From Anthoceros angustus (taxonomy: Eukaryota; Streptophyta; Anthocerotopsida; Anthocerotales; Anthocerotaceae): a stretch of 64,000 bases of DNA. The position numbers were made by a program, and so were the translations under genes. Positions 20,251-31,065 of the stretch are shown here, one piece after another (position 1 is the first letter of the stretch; each line of letters begins with the position of its first letter). Under the pieces are notes generated by a model. It was given only the letters and a program-made list of their open reading frames with translations. It was not told the DNA's origin and ran no database searches. The stretch lies in the NCBI GenBank assembly GCA_010909165.1, contig MU008170.1, positions 62,001 through 126,000 of the forward strand, in the 5' to 3' direction.

Positions 20251-23239
20251 ATGGCAGCTGCGGTGGGGAGCGTTGCTGCCCTGAGCGCGCCGGCTGCGGC
20301 GCCTGCCAAGGCCTCGGGCTCGGGCTCTGGGGCGTCGGCGCAGTCTTACCTCTCCTCTTCCGCATTCTCGCGCCTCTCCTTCAAGGACCTGAACTCGAGG
20401 AAGGCTGGGAGGAATTTGCGCGCTGGGGCAGTGCAGACTCGGGCTGCCAAGGAGTTGTTCTTCAACAAGGATGGGTCCGCGACGAAGAAGTTGCAGGTGG
20501 GCGACTGGTTTGGGGAAAGTTTGCGGTTGTGGGTTCTGGGATTGGAGCGGAATGGCTTTGTGGGTCTTGCTCACATTCTGGACTCGGTTTTGTTTAGGCT
20601 GGCGTGGACAAGCTGGCCAACTTGGTTGGAGTCACTCTCGGACCTAAGGGGCGGAATGTGGTGCTGGAGAGCAAGTATGGCTCGCCCAAGATTGTCAACG
20701 ATGGTGTGACCGTGGCCAAGGAGGTGGGTTGGTGTTTCTCTGGGCTGAGAGGTTCCTCATGCTGGGAGTGAACTTTTTCTGAGGTGTATTAGGTTCATTC
20801 ATTGTAGGTGGAGCTGGAGGATCCAGTGGAGAACATTGGAGCTAAGCTTGTGAGGCAGGCTGCCGCTAAGACTAATGACTTGGCTGGAGATGGAACAACC
20901 ACTTCCGTGGTGCTGGCGCAAGGGCTGATTGCGGAGGGTGTTAAGGTGCTCCACGATTCCCGCTATTCTGTGATGATTTTATGTGGAGGAGTGTGGTGGA
21001 GCCTGTTTTCGATTCCTGCTCACTGGCAGAAATTGTTCTTCCCAGGTTGTTGCAGCTGGCGCCAACCCTATCCAGATCACCCGGGGTATTGAAAAGACGG
21101 TAGCTGCTCTTGTTCAGGAGCTAAAGAACATCGCCAAGGATGTGAGTTTCATATTTCCAGTGCTCCTTCCATCTGGGCTTACTCTTCGTTGTCACCCTCC
21201 GCTGGACTGTGCTGATGTGGGTGCCATTGCTGTCTGCGTCATACCATGCAGGTCGAGGATAGCGAGTTGGCAGATGTCGCCGCAGTGAGTGCAGGGAATA
21301 ACGAGGAAGTCGGTCTCATGATTGCCGAGGCCATGAGCAAAGTTGGAAGGAAGGGTGTTGTTACCCTTGAGGAAGGGAAGAGTGCAGAGAACAACCTGTA
21401 TGTGGTTGAGGGTATGCAGTTTGACAGGGGCTATATCTCTCCGTATTTCGTAACAGACTCAGAGAAAATGTCTGTCGAGTACGACAACTGCAAGGTGCTA
21501 GTCTGTTCACTACGTCTTTCTGCGTTACGTCATCCAGCTTTCCCACAGTGTAAAGAGCTCATCTGTTGCCGCGATGTGGTGGCAGCTCCTCATTGTGGAC
21601 AAGAAGATCTCAACAGCCCGGGACATGATCGGAATTCTAGAAGATGCCATTCGGGGTGGGTACCCACTTCTCATCATCGCTGAAGACATTGAGCAAGAAG
21701 CCCTGGCCACTTTGGTGGTTAACAAGCTACGAGGCGCACTGAAGGTGGCTGCTCTGAAAGCCCCTGGCTTCGGGGAGCGGAAGTCACAGTACTTGGACGA
21801 CATCGCGTGCTTGACTGGAGGTGCCTACTGGCACCAGATGCTCCATCTGCATTCCAGCACATTCCTCAGCAACTCACTCTGGTGGCTCGTGCGCCCTTGA
21901 CAGGAACCGTGGTTAGAGATGAAGTGGGTTTATCTTTGGACAAGGTAGGCAGGGAGGTTCTTGGCACCGCCGCGAAGGTGGAAATCACGAAGGATGCTAC
22001 CACAATAGTCGGTGACGGAAGCACCCAAGACGTGGTTGAGAAGCGTGTAGCACAAATTCGGAATTTGATCGAGGTGAGGTTATTTGCGTAGCCAAAAGGG
22101 GTGAGAGCAGGACCATCTGGCATCCCGTGGGCAAGTTGTTGGGCTGACAAAATATGGATTTATTGTGTCTCCAGAATGCCGAGCAAGAATATGAGAAGGA
22201 GAAATTGAATGAGAGGATTGCCAAGCTTTCAGGCGGAGTGGCAATCATTCAGGTGATGCAGCAAAGTTGCTTAAAAGGACCTTTCTGTATATGTAGTTGT
22301 GCTTTGATGTCGGAATTCAACTTTTGCCTTTTGCCTGCCGCAGGTTGGAGCCCAAACTGAGACAGAGCTGAAGGAGAAGAAGCTGCGAGTGGAAGATGCT
22401 CTCAATGCCACAAAGGTCTGCATGCTCCTCATAATTTTGTGAATCCGTCCACATGAATTCTACTCATGGTCTCTGGTATGTGGACCGATTTCTCTCGGCT
22501 GCATCATGTTAGTAACCGGCTTGTCCAAATTGATTTGGCTCCAGGCTGCTGTAGAGGAAGGAATTGTTGTTGGCGGCGGATGCACTCTTTTGAGACTTGC
22601 CGCCAAAGTGGAAGGGATCAAGTCATCCCTGGAAAACGACGAGCAACGCGTAGGTGTTTTACCTTTATCATCCGGACCTCTTGAGCCTTGTATGGCGACT
22701 TCTCACGTTTCCCATGGTTCCATCACCTGTCCAGGTTGGTGCCGACATCGTGAAGAGAGCTCTAAGCTATCCACTCAAGCTGATAGCCAAGAATGCAGGA
22801 GTGAACGGAAGTGTAGTGGTGGAGAAGGTTCTGTCAAATGACAACCCTAACTTTGGCTACAATGCCGCCACTGACACATACGAAGACCTGATGGCTAACG
22901 GCATCATCGACCCGGCCAAGGTATACAGCTCTCTTCCTCCACTCTAAGCCCTTCCGGTGAGCCCTCCGGGTCAGCAACGAAACTCATCTCCGTAAGCAAA
23001 TATGCAGGTCGTGAGATGCTGTCTGGAACATGCTGCCTCCGTGGCGAAGACATTCTTGACATCAGACTGTGTTGTGGTCGAGATCAAAGAACCTGAGGGA
23101 GCTGTACCTGCCGGAAACCCGATGGATAACTCAGGTAGGTCATCCTGGTCACTTCAGAAGCTGTTGAACAATCTGCCTGCAAGTGGGAGGACAAAAGCCT
23201 GAAACTTCTGAGTCCGTGCCTGCAGGATACGGATACTGA
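20251..23239 (+). CDS. CPN60B: Chloroplast chaperonin 60 subunit beta, 13 exons, 611 aa
   Basis: Exons: join(20251..20496, 20598..20723, 20808..20945, 21046..21141, 21252..21494, 21586..21820, 21904..22073, 22175..22252, 22344..22415, 22545..22649, 22735..22920, 23008..23134, 23226..23239), 1836 nt, all junctions in frame. An Ala/Ser-rich transit peptide (about 1-60) is followed by [26 protein letters not shown], the ATP-site motif [85 protein letters not shown] and the ending NPMDNSGYGY. This is the group I chaperonin that, with CPN60 alpha and CPN20, folds stromal proteins including Rubisco large subunit. Length agrees with plant CPN60 beta (about 600 aa). It is the only complete copy in the window; partial copies lie upstream and a 3' duplicate follows. 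Confidence 0.95.
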
Positions 23240-23790
23240 GCTGAGAAAACGAGGATGAAGTCAGGACAACGATTTTGTACCATTTGATGAGGATGGAATC
23301 TCGGCCCTGTTGTTTTCCGCATGGATGTGCGTCTTGGACACCATCCATCGGGAGTATCTGAGTTTTAGCTAGCCAAATGTCCAACCGTAGACAAGAAAAT
23401 AGTATAAGCTCCATCCAATTTTCAAAATTTCTTCCTGCGACGTGCAGTAATCAGAATTTGCGGGTTAGAATCGATATTCCCTCGAAGGCAAGAGGCCCTC
23501 TTATCACGTACATGAACGCTTTTTCTGCGTGTGTGAAGTGGAACTGGTACCTGCCGGTAGACAGTTAAGGGTACAGACACCTTCGGGGGTCTATGTGCTT
23601 AGGCCAAATGGACACACATTTATAAGAACGCCGTGATTAAGCATCCTGAGCCTAGATCGGTACTTAGATGGGGTGCTTAAAGGGAGTGGATGCCTTGGTG
23701 CAAGTAGCTTAGGCACACCATAGTACAAATTGTTAAGTACCAAGTCCCTTCTTCTTCTTCTACGTCGTTTGCTAGAGGCATTGTGGCATC
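23240..23790 (+). other. CPN60 beta 3' UTR and downstream sequence
   Basis: 3' flank of the intact gene, repeated almost unchanged at about 24974-25515 after the duplicated 3' half. Contains a CTTCTTCTTCTTCTACG stretch near 23746. No second gene seen. Confidence 0.5.
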
Positions 23791-25515
23791 TGGAATTTGA
23801 TCGAGGTGAGGTTATTTGCGTAGCCAAAGGGGTGAGAGCAGGACCATCTGGCATCCTGTGGGCAAGTTGTTGGGCTGACAAAATATGGATTTATTGTGTC
23901 TCCAGAATGCCGAGCAAGAATATGAGAAGGAGAAATTGAATGAGAGGATTGCCAAGCTTTCAGGCGGAGTGGCAATCATTCAGGTGATGCAGCAAAGTTG
24001 CTTAAAAGGACCTTTCTGTATATGTAGTTGTGCTTTGATGTCGGAATTCAACTTTTGCCTTTTGCCTGCCGCAGGTTGGAGCCCAAACTGAGACAGAGCT
24101 GAAGGAGAAGAAGCTGAGTGGAAGATGCTCTCAATGCCACAAAGGTCTGCATGCTCCTCATAATTTTGTGAATCCGTCCACATGAATTCTACTCATGGTC
24201 TCTGGTATGTGGACCGATTTCTCTCGGCTGCATCATGTTAGTAACCGGCTTGTCCAAATTGATTTGGCTCCAGGCTGCTGTAGAGGAAGGAATTGTTGTT
24301 GGCGGCGGATGCACTCTTTGAGACTTGCCGCCAAAGTGGAAGGGATCAAGTCATCCCTGGAAAACGACGAGCAACGCGTAGGTGTTTTACCTTTATCATC
24401 CGGACCTCTTGAGCCTTGTATGGCGACTTCTCACGTTTCCATGGTTCCATCACCTGTCCAGGTTGGTGCCGACATCGTGAAGAGAGCTCTAAGCTATCCA
24501 CTCAAGCTGATAGCCAAGAATGCAGGAGTGAACGGAAGTGTAGTGGTGGAGAAGGTTCTGTCAAATGACAACCCTAACTTTGGCTACAATGCCGCCACTG
24601 ACACATACGAAGACCTGATGGCTAACGGCATCATCGACCCGGCCAAGGTATACAGCTCTCTTCCTCCACTCTAAGCCCTTCCGGTGAGCCCTCCGGGTCA
24701 GCAACGAAACTCATCTCCGTAAGCAAATATGCAGGTCGTGAGATGCTGTCTGGAACATGCTGCCTGTGGCGAAGACATTCTTGACATCAGACTGTGTTGT
24801 GGTCGAGATCAAAGAACCTGAGGGAGCTGTACCTGCCGGAAACCCGATGGATAACTCAGGTAGGTCATCCTGGTCACTTCAGAAGCTGTTGAACAATCTG
24901 CCTGCAAGTGGGAGGACAAAAGCCTGAAACTTCTGAGTCCGTGCCTGCAGGATACGGATACTGAGCTGAGAAAACGAGGATGAAGTCGGGACAACGATTT
25001 TGTACCATTTGATGAGGATGGAATCTCGGCCCTGTTGTTTTTCCGCATGGATGTGCGTCTTGGACACCATCCATCGGGAGTATCTGAGTTTTAGCTAGCC
25101 AAATGTCCAACCGTAGACAAGAAAATAGTATAAGCTCCATCCAATTTTCAAAATTTCTTCCTGCGACGTGCAGTAATCAGAATTTGCGGGTTAGAATCGA
25201 TAATTCCCTGAAGGCAAGAGGCCCTCTTATCACGTACATGAACGCTTTTTCTGCGTGTGTGAAGTGGAACTGGTACCTGCCGGTAGACAGTTAAGGGTAC
25301 AGACACCTTCGGGGTCTATGTGTGCTTAGGCCAAATGGACACACATTTATAAGAACGCCGTGATTAAGCATCCTGAGCCTAGATCGGTACTTAGATGGGG
25401 TGCTTAAAGGGAGTGGATGCCTTGGTGCAAGTAGCTTAGGCACACCATAGTACAAATTGTTAAGTACCAAGTCCCTTCTTCTTCTTCTACGTCGTTTGCT
25501 AGGAGGCATTGTGGC
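23791..25515 (+). pseudogene. Tandem duplicate of the CPN60 beta 3' half
   Basis: Copy of 22060-23790: the end of exon 7, then exons 8-13 and the 3' flank. Frame-breaking losses include CG in exon 9 (AAGCTGAGTGG for AAGCTGCGAGTGG), one T in exon 10 (CTCTTTGAG for CTCTTTTGAG) and CC in exon 12 (GCCTGTGG for GCCTCCGTGG). It joins the first copy within GGCATCTGG-ATTTGA. Without a start or intact frame it is a pseudogene fragment. Confidence 0.88.
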
Positions 25516-25817
25516 ATCTGGTATTTGAACTTAATTTGTATGCGCAGAATTGTATCTACCAACACAAAGTGGGCGGCATTAGTTTGTATGCGTAATATTG
25601 TATCTACCAACACAAAGTAGGCGGCAAGATGGCGGGATTGTCAGGTTGTTCTCCAAGGTGGCCCTTCTTCTGCCTGTGGCTCTTTGGCTTGGGATGTAAG
25701 CCTCCTAAAGCTAGCTTTGTATCCCAGTCTTTTACTGGTTTTTTGTTTAAATTAAAATTTAATTATGATTTTTTCAAAAAGTAAATGTGAGTGATTCTAT
25801 TGACATGATGATTGTGA
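25516..25817. other. Short direct repeats then AT-rich spacer
   Basis: Two near-copies of a TTTGTATGCG-AATTGTATCTACCAACACAAAG unit (about 25536-25575 and 25589-25620), then AT-rich sequence leading to the Gnk2 cassettes. No gene. Confidence 0.5.
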
Positions 25818-25924
25818 ATATAAAATTCTGGAAGTTAAAAAAAAACTTCTATGGAAGTTAAACTTTGTAAATTAATTTAATATTTTTATTCGTACTATTA
25901 GCTAAAAAAAAGGAAAAGTTTCAT

Positions 25925-26350
25925 AACGTATAGTACAATCCACAGTTTGGTAATATGCACCATGTGCATTTCCACATTGGCTGAAGGGTTCTTCCGAGAT
26001 GTTCTTAAGACAAGCAACACAATTTTATGATATTTTAGTTCGGTCTACAACCCGCTTGGACATAGATTGTAACAAATGTATTATCACTTAGTGTAGAACC
26101 TGCAGTTATTTCTCCAACTCGTGAAATATCAGTGATTCTGTTATCTATAATACTATGAATCGCCTCTTTAATATACGACATATCAATAATTGTTAATCCA
26201 CTTGCACATCTTGTAGTGAGTATTCTGTTGTCATAAGGAGGTGGACAACAAACTTGAGTGGCATCTATTGAAATATTCGAAAAAAGTGCAAGAAAACAAG
26301 AGACAAGTAACATAAATCGCAAAAGAACATCCGCATCGCATTAGGAATGC
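25925..26350 (-). pseudogene. Broken ginkbilobin-like (Gnk2/DUF26) gene
   Basis: Near-identical to the intact gene at 28025-28471 but damaged at both ends. The start region (CATCCGCATCGCATTAGG) has lost the MAVRLDV segment. After QAGCRP the sequence is altered (AATTTTATGATATT for AATTTTGCGCATATT), giving an early stop before the C-x2-C core. Middle residues (CCPPPYDNRILTTRCASGL, then TIYVQAGC) are intact. Confidence 0.8.
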
Positions 26351-26491
26351 TTGCAATAAAGAGATATTGCAAGTATATTATGCAAACAATGGAAAACATA
26401 ACAAGAATAGATGAATCTACAATAGATAAAGAGGCAAATTTATACACAACCAAGTAGATGACATAAGATGACAAAGACAAATAAGATCACT

Positions 26492-26659
26492 TTGTATGTC
26501 ATCAGCACTAATACAGTTCAACTCTCAAATAGGTCTAGTTCAACACCTATGTCACATGATATGTTCCAAATCATTGTGTATGTCATCAGCACTAATATGG
26601 TTCAACTCTCAAATAGGTCTAGTTCAACACCTATGTCACATGATATGTTCCAAAGTCTT
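26492..26659. repeat. 84-bp tandem duplication
   Basis: Two adjacent copies of a unit with TCAACTCTCAAATAGGTC and ATGTCACATGATATGTTCC. The same pair recurs at about 28620-28785 and 31430-31600. Confidence 0.8.
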
Positions 26660-27347
26660 TGCATGTGAAAATGAAATAGAGCAATCCAAATTGTGGTTGT
26701 AGGATAATCTCTTAAAAAAACAATCTGGTCACCTAAAATGATATTTTGATAAAATGTAGTCACATATCATCACTATGGTCCCATGCTTACATATTCTACA
26801 TATCATAAGGTAAATATTTAATTCATTCATAATATTTAAAAATATTTAATATTTTAATTAAGAGTTAAATATTAAAATAAATTTAATTATCATTGTTTAT
26901 CCTTCTTCCCTTTATTTTGCACTTGTGAAATCCAAATTTTCCTAACATGACATTCATCTTTCTAAGCATATAAAAATAAAATTAGATTAGCACAAAAGTA
27001 CGATACACAACATCATGTCCGTATGAAACCGTTCGAAACCTAACTATCTCCGAACAGCCTTATTTATCTGATTATTTAAAATTAATGGTAATTAATCTGA
27101 AATAAATACCAAGTTAATTAAGAATATATGGAATACATAGTCCGTTAGAGCCAGCTACGCTTAGGTACATATTCCTAAAAACTGAACTTCTAGGAGGGAC
27201 CATGACTACGTTACCTCTGCCAATGCTAGAGGATGTCTTCCTCACCACCTTCATCATACAACTAACCAGCGTAAGTTGCGGACAAATTGCTATGACAAAA
27301 TTCTGTTTGATGGATCTTATCCAAGCTTGCGATGAGGAATCGTGCAT

Positions 27348-27420
27348 GTTGAATGGTGTAGTTCGTCATCACGCTAATCTCACAAACTAGAGGCCTCCAG
27401 TTCGATCCGGGGCCGGAGTG
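27348..27420 (+). other. tRNA-Val(CAC)-like sequence, copy 1 (tRNA pseudogene or SINE head)
   Basis: A D-arm/A-box-like TGGTGTAGTTCGTCATCA, an anticodon-like arm CTAAT-CTCACAA-ACTAG (anticodon CAC, one mismatch), and a B-box-like AGTTCGATCC followed by GGGG. The acceptor ends do not pair, so it is not a functional tRNA gene. Copies: 29473-29545 and 33828-33900, with a damaged one near 32290-32340. It moves with the cassette, so it could be the pol III head of a SINE-like element. Confidence 0.5.
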
Positions 27421-28024
27421 AAGACTGAGTATTGTTACTTACCGTTGGAAAAGGTGGAAAAATCGCAACCTTTCTATTATTTGACGTTTATGTGTGAGGA
27501 TGGCCAAATTGGTCTAATAAGGCGCCACTTATGCTGGTTCCCATGTAGCACGAATCTTTCCGGCTTACATGTGAACGTTTCACGACCCGGACCCATCATG
27601 GTGTGGCCACCGACGTTAGCCGTTAGCATCGGTGCTGTAGAAGCGGGTTGGCCAGCCTGTTCGCCATGCCCGGGTCTTCACCGGTCGTCACCGGGTAAAT
27701 GCATCCTCCGAGTCCGAGAAATCCACGACAGAATGCAGGAGTGAGCAGCGGACAGTGCAGCGGTCACCGAGCGTCAATTGGACGATTCTCTCGCGGACCA
27801 GGAACGTGAGGAGGACGTTGAGAAGCTCCAGGTTGAGTATTTTAAGTTCTGAAGGGACTTGACAGGCAGAATTTCTTCGGGCTTGAGCTTTGAACTCGAA
27901 GTTGTTGAATGAGGGACATGACAGGAAGAATTTCGTCGGGCTTGTATAAAATTCTGAAGTTAAAAAAACTTCTATGGAAGTTAAACTTTGTAAATTAATT
28001 TAATATTTTTATTCGTACTATTAG

Positions 28025-28471
28025 CTAAAAAAAAGGAAAAGTTTCATAACGTATAGTACAATCCACAGTTTGGTAATATGCACCATGTGCATTTCCACAT
28101 TGGCTGAAGGGTTCTTCCGAGATGTTCTTAAGACAAGCAACACAATTTTGCGCATATTTTAGTTCAGGTCTACAACCCGCTTGGACATAGATTGTAACAA
28201 ATGTATTATCACTTAGTGTAGAACCTGCAGTTATTTCTCCAACTCGTGAAATATCAGTGATTCTGTTATCTATAATACTATGAATCGCCTCTTTAATATA
28301 CGACATATCAATAATTGTTAATCCACTTGCACATCTTGTAGTGAGTATTCTGTTGTCATAAGGAGGTGGACAACAAACTTGAGTGGCATCTATTGAAATA
28401 TTCGAAAAAAGTGCAAGAAAACAAGAGACAAGTAACATAAATCGCAAAAGAACATCCAGTCTTACTGCCAT
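28025..28471 (-). CDS. Secreted ginkbilobin-like Gnk2/DUF26 protein, 148 aa
   Basis: Intronless. I choose the ATG at 28471 (MAVRLDVLLRFMLLVSCFLA), giving a hydrophobic signal peptide of about 30 residues ending near SIDATQ. The mature part has one Gnk2-homology domain: an N-terminal CC pair, TRCASGL, then the core C-x9-C-x2-C (GCRPELKYAQNCVACL; most members have x8 before the middle Cys), and the ending QCGNAHGAYYQT-DC-IRYETFPF typical of the family. Single-domain Gnk2 proteins are secreted; ginkbilobin-2 binds mannose and is antifungal, so an apoplastic defence role is plausible but inferred. A TATAAAT lies about 100 bp upstream on the minus strand. Broken copies occur at 25925-26350 and 31066-31290. 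Confidence 0.82.
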   Translation of the reverse strand: MAVRLDVLLRFMLLVSCFLALFSNISIDATQVCCPPPYDNRILTTRCASGLTIIDMSYIKEAIHSIIDNRITDISRVGEITAGSTLSDNTFVTIYVQAGCRPELKYAQNCVACLKNISEEPFSQCGNAHGAYYQTVDCTIRYETFPFF

Positions 28472-28568
28472 TGTGGAATGCTTGCAATAAAGAGATATTG
28501 CAAGTATATTATGCAAACAATGGAAAACATAACAAGAATAGATGAATCTACAATAGATAAAGAGGCAA

Positions 28569-28575
28569 ATTTATA
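28569..28575 (-). promoter_or_regulatory. TATA box candidate for the Gnk2 gene
   Basis: TATAAAT on the minus strand, about 98 bp upstream of the chosen ATG at 28471. Confidence 0.5.
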
Positions 28576-29472
28576 CACAACCAAGTAGATGACATAAGAT
28601 GACAAAGACAAATAAGATCACTTTGTATGTCATCAGACTAATCTGATTCAACTCTCAAATAGGTCTAGTTCAACACCTATGTCACATGATATGTTCCAAA
28701 TCATTGTATGTCATCAAGACTAATATGGTTCAACTCTCAAATAGGTCTAGTTCAACACCTATGTCACATGATATGTTCCAAAGTCTTTGCATGTGAAAAT
28801 GAAATAGAGCAATCCAAATTGTGGTTGTAGGATAATCTCTTAAAAACAATCTGGTCACCTAAAATGATATTTTGATAAAATGTAGTCACATATCATCACT
28901 ATGGTCCCATGCTTACATATTCTACATATCATAAGGTAAATATTTAATTCATTCATAATATTTAAAAATATTTAATATTTTAATTAAGAGTTAAATATTA
29001 AAATAAATTTAATTATCATTGTTTATCCTTCTTCCTTTATTTTGCACTTGTGAAATCCAAATTTTCCTAACATGACATTCATCTTTCTAAGCATATAAAA
29101 ATAAAATTAGATTAGCACAAAAGTACGATACACAACATCATGTCCAGTATGAAACCGTTCAAACCTAACTATCTCCGAACAGCCTTATTTATCTGATTAT
29201 TTAAAATTAATGGTAATTAATCTGAAATAAATACCAAGTTAATTAAGAATATATGGAATACATAGTCCGTTAGAGCCCGCTACGCTTAGGTACATATTCC
29301 TAAAAACTGAACTTCTAGGAGGGACCATGACTACGTTACCTCTGCCAATGCTAGAGGATGTCTTCCTCACCACCTTCATCATACAACTAACCAGCGTAAG
29401 TTGCGGACAAATTGCTATGACAAAATTCTGTTTGATGGATCTTATCCAAGCTTGCGATGAGGAATCGTGCAT

Positions 29473-29545
29473 GTTGAATGGTGTAGTTCGTCATCACGCT
29501 AATCTCACAAACTAGAGGCCTCCAGTTCGATCCGGGGCCGGAGTG
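29473..29545 (+). other. tRNA-Val(CAC)-like sequence, copy 2
   Basis: Identical or nearly so to the 27348-27420 sequence, in the same cassette position, with the same anticodon-stem mismatch and unpaired acceptor ends. Confidence 0.5.
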
Positions 29546-30099
29546 AAGACTGAGTATTGTTACTTACCGTTGGAAAAGGTGGAAAAATCGCAACCTTTCT
29601 ATTATTTGACGTTTATGTGTGAGGATGGCCAAATTGGTCTAATAAGGCGCCACTTATGCTGGTTCCCATGTAGCACGAATCTTTCCGGCTTACATGTGAA
29701 CGTTTCACGACCGGACCCATCATGGTGTGGCCACCGACGTTAGCCGTTAGCATCGGTGCTGTAGAAGCGGGTTGGCCAGCCTGTTCGCCATGCCGGGTCT
29801 TCACCGGTCGTCACCGGGTAAATGCATCCTCCGAGTCCGAGAAATCACGACAGAATGCAGGAGTGAGCAGCGGACAGTGCAGCGGTCACCGAGCGTCAAT
29901 TGACGATTCTCTCGCGGACCAGGAACGTGAGGAGGACGTTGAGAAGCTCCAGGTTGAGTATTTTAAGTTCTGAAGGGACTTGACAGGCAGAATTTCTTCG
30001 GGCTTGAGCTTTGAACTCCGAAGTTGTTGAATGAGGGACATGACAGGAAGAATTTCGTCGGGCTTGAGCTTTGAACTCCGAAGTTGTTGAATGCTGGTA

Positions 30100-31065
30100 C
30101 ATTGGCACTTGTTCAGCAAAACCAGGTTACCCTCCAACCTAACTTGGAACCTCGACTGGTGGAGGCCTACGGCATTGCCAGCATGCTCTAAGGCTCCAGG
30201 AAAACTGCGAGAATGGGAGGATGAGAATAATCAGAGGCCTAGAAAAGCGTCTGGATCAAAAGGCTCGAGTCAGGGTCTCTTTGAACATGGTTCTGTCATA
30301 CCAGTACTCTTTGTTTTGAAAATCAGCACTGCCACCCGTACTGTGGGCAAGGATCGTCCGGCCCCGCGTCGTGAAGATCCCCTTGTTCAAGTTATGGGGC
30401 GAAGTCTGAGGACGCGTCAAGGAGAATGAGCAATGCAGACGTATGGTACGTAATGGGGGTAATGACTCCATGATCGCTTCCCTCTGCTCCGGTTGCGGCA
30501 CTGGGCAGAAACGGATGGACTTGCTCAGATCAACAGTGGGATGATCCTGTGGTCCAGGGCTCCACTATTACTTGGGGCCTGTAGCTAGCAGATCAACCGG
30601 GCCTCGCTGTGGCCCGTACTGACGGTGGAACCTCCTTGACAGGGCACACAGAGGAGCAATGCTGAATATGAGAGGCCTGTACAGTGCACTTTCGTGCCAC
30701 AACCTGCATGGATCATATCACACACCAGAGCTTCGGACAGACAGCTCATGGCTCGTCACCCATTACACGGGAGGAGGTTTGGCCAAGAAGCAAAAAAGAC
30801 CATCGCTCCAACAAAACAACCAACCATGAATGACACCTCCACGGACTAACGGCCCAGAAGTGGAGAAGTGTGTGGGCACCAGAAAGAAATGATTCCTTTG
30901 TTCGGAGGATGTGTTTTCCCCAATTCTTGAGGTCATTCCATTCTCCCCACCTGCTGCTCAGCTTTCTCCTTGCTGTCGCGGGAACCGAAAAAGAAATGTT
31001 TTCTTTGTTCGGAGGATGTGTTTTCCTCTATTTGCCACTTCTTTGAGGTCATTCCATTCTCCAAC
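30100..31065. repeat. Approx. 1-kb repeated segment, copy 1
   Basis: Repeated at 34450-35430 with run-length and small indel differences. Contains an open frame (about 30091-30429) without a recognisable domain, then non-coding sequence. Near 31056-31065 it switches into Gnk2 sequence at the shared word TCTCCAAC. Confidence 0.8.

Larger units (their letters stand above)
25818..27945. repeat. AT-rich Gnk2 cassette, copy 1
   Basis: First of the tandem units of about 2.1 kb; the second starts at 27946. Contents: a broken Gnk2 gene (minus), an 84-bp tandem duplication (26492-26659), an AT-rich core, a tRNA-Val-like sequence, and a 60-bp tandem repeat near 27850-27945. Confidence 0.85.
27946..30100. 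repeat. AT-rich Gnk2 cassette, copy 2
   Basis: Tandem copy of 25818-27945, joined inside the 60-bp repeat. It carries the only intact Gnk2 gene. It continues into a segment (30100-31065) that is repeated at 34450-35430. Confidence 0.85.

Noticed and set aside
27202-27390. 62-aa open frame conserved in four cassette copies
   Set aside because: Overlaps the tRNA-like sequence, has no domain, and is conserved only because the cassette is recently duplicated.
27348-27420. Functional tRNA-Val gene
   Set aside because: Acceptor stem does not pair and the anticodon and T stems have mismatches; kept only as tRNA-like.
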